Origin: Seminavis robusta
Taxonomy: Eukaryota > Bacillariophyta > Bacillariophyceae > Naviculales > Naviculaceae
Assembly (NCBI GenBank): GCA_903772945.1
Contig: CAICTM010000193.1
Location: 1-64,000 of the forward strand
Length of the DNA stretch: 64,000 nt
Direction: 5' to 3'
The position numbers and the translations under genes are program-made. This document shows, one piece after another, positions 59,681 through 64,000 of this stretch (position 1 is the first letter of the stretch; each line of letters starts with the position of its first letter). The notes under the pieces were generated by a model. That model worked only from the letters and a program-made list of their open reading frames with translations. It made no database searches and had not been told where the DNA came from.

Positions 59681-61495
59681 CTACATTTGTCGACACTGAA
59701 CATTCTCATCATCTTCAAAATTGGTTTCTTGACCAAAGAAGGGACTGCGTCCAGTCGAAGAGAAGAAGAATTGTCGTTGTCCCATGCCATGAAAGGGAAA
59801 TTGTTGTTGTTGTTGCTGTTCATGGTGATCTTCTTCGTCCTCATGAATTTCAGGTACGACACTTCCAAAATCAGATAACTTGGCTGGTTCCAACGTGTAC
59901 CGATTGTTGTTTGTCGTCTTGGTCTGCTTCCCCAGCAGCGGCCCCTTTCTTGAGACGGTTTTGCCCTCGAGTTTCTCCAGTAAACGAGCCAATTCTTTTT
60001 GTTCCGATGGTGTCAAGTGCTCCATGGAGTCTTTTGCTTTGGGCACTTCTACTTCGTACTGAACGTACAGGTCTCCAAACTCAGTCCCTTGTGGGTCTTT
60101 CGGCATGCCTTGTCCTTGGAGGACCTGAACGTCGCCGGTTTGAATGTGCACATTGACTTGAGTAGGTACTGATATTTCCGCATCGTTGGTTGCGGGAACG
60201 CTAGAGTTGCCTCCATCTTGTTGCTCTATTTCGTCGAGAGTGGGTCCTTGCTTTGTATCATCCTTCGTCAGATGCGTTGGAAGGTGTAACGTCCGTTTGG
60301 CCGATTCAATGGTAATGGTTCGACCATCCAAATGACGAATAGTTCTTGTACAACCACCAATGGCTTCTGCCAGTGAAATCGTGACGGTCATGGCCAAATC
60401 GTGTCCTTTGCGGGTAAATATTTTGTGAGGCCGCAGTTGCAGTCGAAAGATCAAATCTCCCGGAGGTGCTTCTTCGGAATAAAAGTCCATTTCTCCCGAC
60501 AGTCGAATGCTCTGACCGGCAAACGCTCCACGAGGAACGTTGACTTCGACCTGTTTCTTTTTGGGAGCATCCGGTTCCTGGTAGACGAATCCGAATCGTT
60601 GTGTTGGTTCCGGTGGTGCCTCGACGGTGACTTTGCGTGTCACTCCCTTGTACAATTCCTCCAAAGTAACTGCGTATTGATATCTCAGGGTTCGATTGAC
60701 CGGACCTTGTGGTTGTGATGGTTGGCGAGCAGAAGGGTGTCCAAAGAAGGAACGAAACAAATCCTCCGGACCACCCGATCCAAACTGTCCAGCAGCATTG
60801 GTAGGATCCAGTCCGGCTTTGCCATACCGATCGTAGAGTGCCCGTTTGTCATCGTCCAACAAGACCTCGTAAGCTTCGGCTAGTTTGTCAAAAGCTCTCC
60901 TGTCTCCACCAGTCTTGTCAGGATGAGTTTGCACAGCGCGCCGTCGATACGCTTTTTTGATTCTGCCAACATGGTTTTCTCCACGTGAGAGACCCAGAAT
61001 GTCATAGTAGTCCTCACTTTCCAAGATTTCTTCTACCATGGGATTGGAAGGAATGGATGTGCTCGCAGTGGAAGCCTTGTTGGTGGAGTCCTCTGCTTCG
61101 TTGGAGGATTCCTCTTGCTGTTCCTCTCGGTTTTTCTTTTTTGTTTCCTTTCGTCTGTTGTCTTTTTTGTTCTGCTTCTTGCTCTTGCTATTATCGTTGC
61201 GATTCTTTTTCTTTTTGGATTCCTTCTTCATATTATTCTCACTGTCATTCTTGTGGCCCTTGGATGGGGCTTCATCCGTCCCTCCACGAGGAACATGGAG
61301 ACCCCACAGACGAGTCTCTTGATTTCCATGATTGCTGGTACCGACACCGAAAATTGCCTTATGTGTGTGTGCTTCCGGTGTAGCAGCACCGACTTGATGA
61401 CTCAGCAATAATGCCGATGCTACCACAAGGCTCTTTTTGCAACTGTTAACCGCCGTGGTTGTCGGACCACTGGATGATGATGGTAATGCACTCAT
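59681..61495 (-). CDS. type II DnaJ (Hsp40) co-chaperone of the secretory pathway
   Basis: 604 residues, intronless. A signal peptide (KSLVVASALLLSHQVGA) is followed by a long Lys/Asn/Glu linker. The J domain is at about 160-225, with the HPD tripeptide (QTHPDKTGG), and a Gly/Phe-poor stretch follows. Then comes the two-part DnaJ C-terminal substrate domain (TLRYQYAVTLEELYKG to DLYVQYEVEVP). The CxxCxGxG zinc repeats of type I are absent, so it is type II. An insert of about 50 residues (THLTKDDTKQGP to AEISVPTQ) interrupts the C-terminal domain. J proteins stimulate the ATPase of Hsp70; the signal peptide suggests the ER lumen (partner BiP), but there is no KDEL-type end. The C-terminal tail is Gln-rich. 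Divergent from the Sec14-like gene. Confidence 0.9.
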   Translation of the reverse strand: MSALPSSSSGPTTTAVNSCKKSLVVASALLLSHQVGAATPEAHTHKAIFGVGTSNHGNQETRLWGLHVPRGGTDEAPSKGHKNDSENNMKKESKKKKNRNDNSKSKKQNKKDNRRKETKKKNREEQQEESSNEAEDSTNKASTASTSIPSNPMVEEILESEDYYDILGLSRGENHVGRIKKAYRRRAVQTHPDKTGGDRRAFDKLAEAYEVLLDDDKRALYDRYGKAGLDPTNAAGQFGSGGPEDLFRSFFGHPSARQPSQPQGPVNRTLRYQYAVTLEELYKGVTRKVTVEAPPEPTQRFGFVYQEPDAPKKKQVEVNVPRGAFAGQSIRLSGEMDFYSEEAPPGDLIFRLQLRPHKIFTRKGHDLAMTVTISLAEAIGGCTRTIRHLDGRTITIESAKRTLHLPTHLTKDDTKQGPTLDEIEQQDGGNSSVPATNDAEISVPTQVNVHIQTGDVQVLQGQGMPKDPQGTEFGDLYVQYEVEVPKAKDSMEHLTPSEQKELARLLEKLEGKTVSRKGPLLGKQTKTTNNNRYTLEPAKLSDFGSVVPEIHEDEEDHHEQQQQQQFPFHGMGQRQFFFSSTGRSPFFGQETNFEDDENVQCRQM

Positions 61496-61817
61496 CTTGA
61501 GACTTCTTTCTCTCTCTCTCCACCCACCCTTCGAAATTGTGTGGTTTTGGTTTTATGGCCTTCGAATTTTAAATTTCAACGTCATTATTAAGAGCTTGTG
61601 TGCATCTACAGATACCTTCCACGTGGCGTGGATCGTGGCATCGGTATGCAACCGTTAGGTCGTGGTAGGACTTTGGACCGGTACGGTACATATCTCGAGA
61701 GGAAACGGCAAACTCCGTGATCGGTAACTTCCGTCGTGTTCCGTGAGAAAGGTCTGCATCTCTTCCGCGGCCATGATGAACATATAATTTGGATTGTTGC
61801 AATTGTAATAGTCAGAG
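61496..61817. promoter_or_regulatory. divergent promoter region (DnaJ / Sec14-like)
   Basis: The 322 bases between the DnaJ ATG and the first ATG of the Sec14-like gene. A minus frame at 61879-61655 overlaps it (see rejected items). No specific element recognised. Confidence 0.4.
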
Positions 61818-63034
61818 ATGATCAAGCTAATCAATTCACCGCCAACCACCTTGATGGAATCTCCCCGAAAAAGGGACATGGTTGTTGATGTTGAAAATAT
61901 ATGTTGCGGTTGGTTTGCGAAGAAGAACGAAAAAGTGACGGTTGTTTGTGCTGCCCAAAGTCAGCTCAATGGCATGATGTGGGACAAAGAGCAGCAAGTC
62001 GAGCAGGAACGTCTGGACGCCACGGAAAGCGACGACAGCTCCTTATCGTCGGGGCTTGGAAGTGAATCTGTGATTCTAAAGGTATGTGTAGTTGCCGTTG
62101 GTGATCTATCCTCGTCTTGCACTCTTGAAATATGCAACTAACTTCTCTTATCTCTTATCGTTGCTTGTCTCAGGAAATGGTGAACCAGTTGTCGGATACC
62201 GAAAAAGAAACCGCAGCCCGTTCCTCCTACGCTTACTACAAGATGTCCGAAACTTGTGCTGCCGACGGTCGATCCTCCAAAAGTCTTGAGGAGTCCAGAG
62301 ATCGTGCTGCCATGGCAATGGCTGCGCGTCACTTGAAAGCTGACAAGGGAGACGTTGACGCTGCAATGAAGCACTTCAAGGCAACGATCGAGTGGCGCCG
62401 AGAACACCGGTTGGATTCTTTGCGAACGTGCTTCCAAGAATCCACAACAGAAGCGTTGCAATCTAAGCAACGTGTGAAAAACTACGTTGGGAAGGGTAAA
62501 CTTGTCATTGCGGGCTTTGACAGGGAGAACCGCGCCTGTTGGCATACAGTGGGACGCCTCTCTCCCAAGGGCTCACAGTCAGATGATGTGGGGTGCATGC
62601 AGTCACACTACTATATGCTGGAACGCTCCATTGCTTGCTCCGAAGCCCGCAGCTTACATCTAGGCACGGATGTGCAACAAAAAGTGGTCGTCAGTGTTGA
62701 CTTTGGGCGATACAAGGCAGAGCATGCCCCAACATTCAAAACAATCCAGGAGTTGCTATGCACATTGCGTGATCACTACCCGGAGAGACTGTATCGCATC
62801 TATCTTGTCGATGCGCCCTTCATGGCAAGAACTTTGTGGGCTGCTCTCAAACCTTTTGTCGACCCTGACACCAAGACAAAGTTTCAGTTTGTCACGGGCT
62901 CAAAGCAGCGGAACGCGATCTTTGGCCATGCATTTGGGTCAGAACAATGCATGCCCTATCAGCACCCAGAGGGAACGCTCCAAGAGATGGTTGACATGGA
63001 TAATTTCTTCATGCTTCCCTTTCACAAATGCTGA
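61818..63034 (+). CDS. Sec14-like (CRAL-TRIO) lipid-binding protein
   Basis: Two exons, 61818-62081 and 62174-63034, with a 92-base intron (GTATGT...TTGTCTCAG), in phase 0, give 374 residues. The N-terminal lobe (SYAYYKMSE, AMAARHLKADKGDVDAAMKHFKATIEWRRE) is the CRAL-TRIO-N helical domain. The Sec14 core follows: VVVSVDFGRYKAEHAPTF, LLCTLRDHYPERLYRIYLVDAP and LWAALKPFVDPDTKTKFQFV, the usual lipid-gate order. These proteins bind and transfer phosphoinositides or small hydrophobic molecules. The start is unsure: in-frame ATGs at 61818, 61857 and 61878 exist, and the first 20-30 residues look atypical. A cytosolic or membrane-associated role is inferred. Confidence 0.87.
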
Positions 63035-63775
63035 ATAGAGGGACTCTTATTAGCAGCATTTCAGCTACACACAGAACGCTGAGATTGAGGTAGACAAAAA
63101 TGGGGAAGCTAGCTAGTAGGTACTGTAGGAATCAAATTTTAAAAAGCAGTCACTTTACTCCACTCGAAGCTACAGGGTGCCAGTAGAAGAAAAGGGTTGC
63201 ATGTGGAAGTCGTTGATGTCATTTGGGGTGCTATTGTGTCACACATTATTTCTATTAATACTCTCAACTCAAAGACGCATCGATTCCATTCCATTAAGAT
63301 GGCTCGTCGTGCTTCCACTCCCATTCAACCAATAGACTCGCTGACCTCATATGAGTGCACACCTCTCTACCCAAAACCACGAACAATGACAAACTGCCAG
63401 TTCATCTTTAGAATTTGGCATCCCACAGATCCCACCAGTGTCGTAACCTTACATATAGAATGCTGGAATGATGCAGGTACTAATAAACAATATCTAGAAG
63501 GTAGTTGGCAACAAAATTTCAAGTAAGTGTGATAGTGTACAGCTTGCATGCCATTTGCAACTGTGGATCCTGGACTGCCTAGCCGCACCGACGCAACGTT
63601 CCCTGCCAATCTTCAAGCATTCGTCAACGACGCCCGTAGTTTTTGCATCATTATGTGTCGATGTCTTTGCATCGTGCCGACCTCTCCGACGCAACGCGGG
63701 TCATGCATGGAAGCAATGGATGAACGGATTCCTCTGAAAAGGGCAACGGGATCTGATCCAGTCAACAGACACATC
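63035..63775. other. gap without supported gene
   Basis: 3' flanks on both sides. A frame at 63197-63526 (109 aa, plus; inner ATG at 63299) has ordinary composition but no recognisable content. Confidence 0.4.
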
Positions 63776-64000
63776 TTAGTCTGCGCTCTCCCCCGGTCTA
63801 TCGTTTCCCTCGTCGGTTGTTGTTGCTGTTGCTGCTGGAGTGTTCGATTCATTTTCTACAGTTTCGTCTCCTGGTGCACCCGGGCTCTCGGGTGATTCAT
63901 TGTACTGGGGAGTAGCTATATCTTCGCACAGACAGAGGGGACAAACGTTCCTTCGTGTCAACCAAACCTTGAGGCAATCCACATGGAACATGTGATCGCA
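63776..64000 (-). CDS. RING-H2 finger protein, C-terminal part (runs off the window)
   Basis: Only the last 75 codons lie in the window. The piece begins CDHMFHVDC and continues LKVWLTRRNVCPLC, which is the second half of a C3H2C3 RING-H2 finger (Cys, His, His, Cys, then CPxC). Such proteins are usually E3 ubiquitin ligases. After the finger the tail is Pro/Ser/Glu/Thr-rich (about 45 residues) and ends in TAA at 63776-63778. The first zinc ligands and any membrane segment lie beyond the right edge of the window. Confidence 0.85.
   Translation of the reverse strand, partial: CDHMFHVDCLKVWLTRRNVCPLCLCEDIATPQYNESPESPGAPGDETVENESNTPAATATTTDEGNDRPGESAD

Noticed and set aside
61655-61879. 74 aa minus frame between the DnaJ and Sec14-like genes
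   Set aside because: No recognisable content; it overlaps the first exon and promoter space of the Sec14-like gene on the other strand, and the Sec14-like start codons lie on the plus strand here.

Overview
The window is nuclear DNA from a photosynthetic stramenopile, most likely a diatom. Genes lie on both strands as single units with wide gaps. Most are intronless or carry a few short GT-AG introns of about 70-140 bases. Two proteins begin with the bipartite plastid presequence typical of diatoms, with Ala-Phe at the predicted signal-peptide cleavage site. I cannot name the species from sequence alone.

Region 1-5.5 kb is gene-poor and decayed. It holds one small hypothetical ORF, a duplicated Lys/Glu-rich segment, a Pro-rich tandem repeat, a histone H4 pseudogene whose three introns can still be traced, and a frame-broken Thr/Pro repeat gene. 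Region 5.5-18.7 kb holds a thioredoxin reductase, a large disordered Ser/Arg protein, a plastid DUF445 membrane protein with two EF-hands, a single-pass membrane protein and a Pro/His-rich bZIP factor.

Region 19.2-30.5 kb looks like an oxidative or secondary-metabolism neighbourhood. Two tandem cytochrome P450 genes share a 257-base identical tract. They are followed by a type III polyketide synthase-like enzyme, a glutathione S-transferase and an MDR (quinone oxidoreductase-like) enzyme with a long C-terminal extension. A 407-base inverted-repeat element packed with about 16 copies of a GTCTCYTAA-like motif lies between the last two. This is the best candidate for an undescribed system, but shared function is inference from position only.

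Region 30.5-44 kb holds small, mostly lineage-specific genes: a Ser/Arg-rich protein, a small secreted Cys-containing protein, a plastid or thylakoid DUF4336 protein, a two-helix membrane protein, an 1183-residue Ser-rich repeat protein and a possible leucine-rich protein. Region 44-64 kb is richer in conserved genes: an AIF/FSP1-like NADH oxidoreductase divergent from the proteasome subunit SEM1/DSS1, a polyprenol reductase-like enzyme divergent from an NC/LRAT-domain protein, a zinc-finger protein, a two-helix membrane protein, a secretory-pathway DnaJ divergent from a Sec14-like protein, and the C-terminal end of a RING protein at the right edge.

Intergenic DNA repeatedly shows two short palindromic themes, CTAGCTAG and TACCGGTA, which are largely absent from the coding regions.
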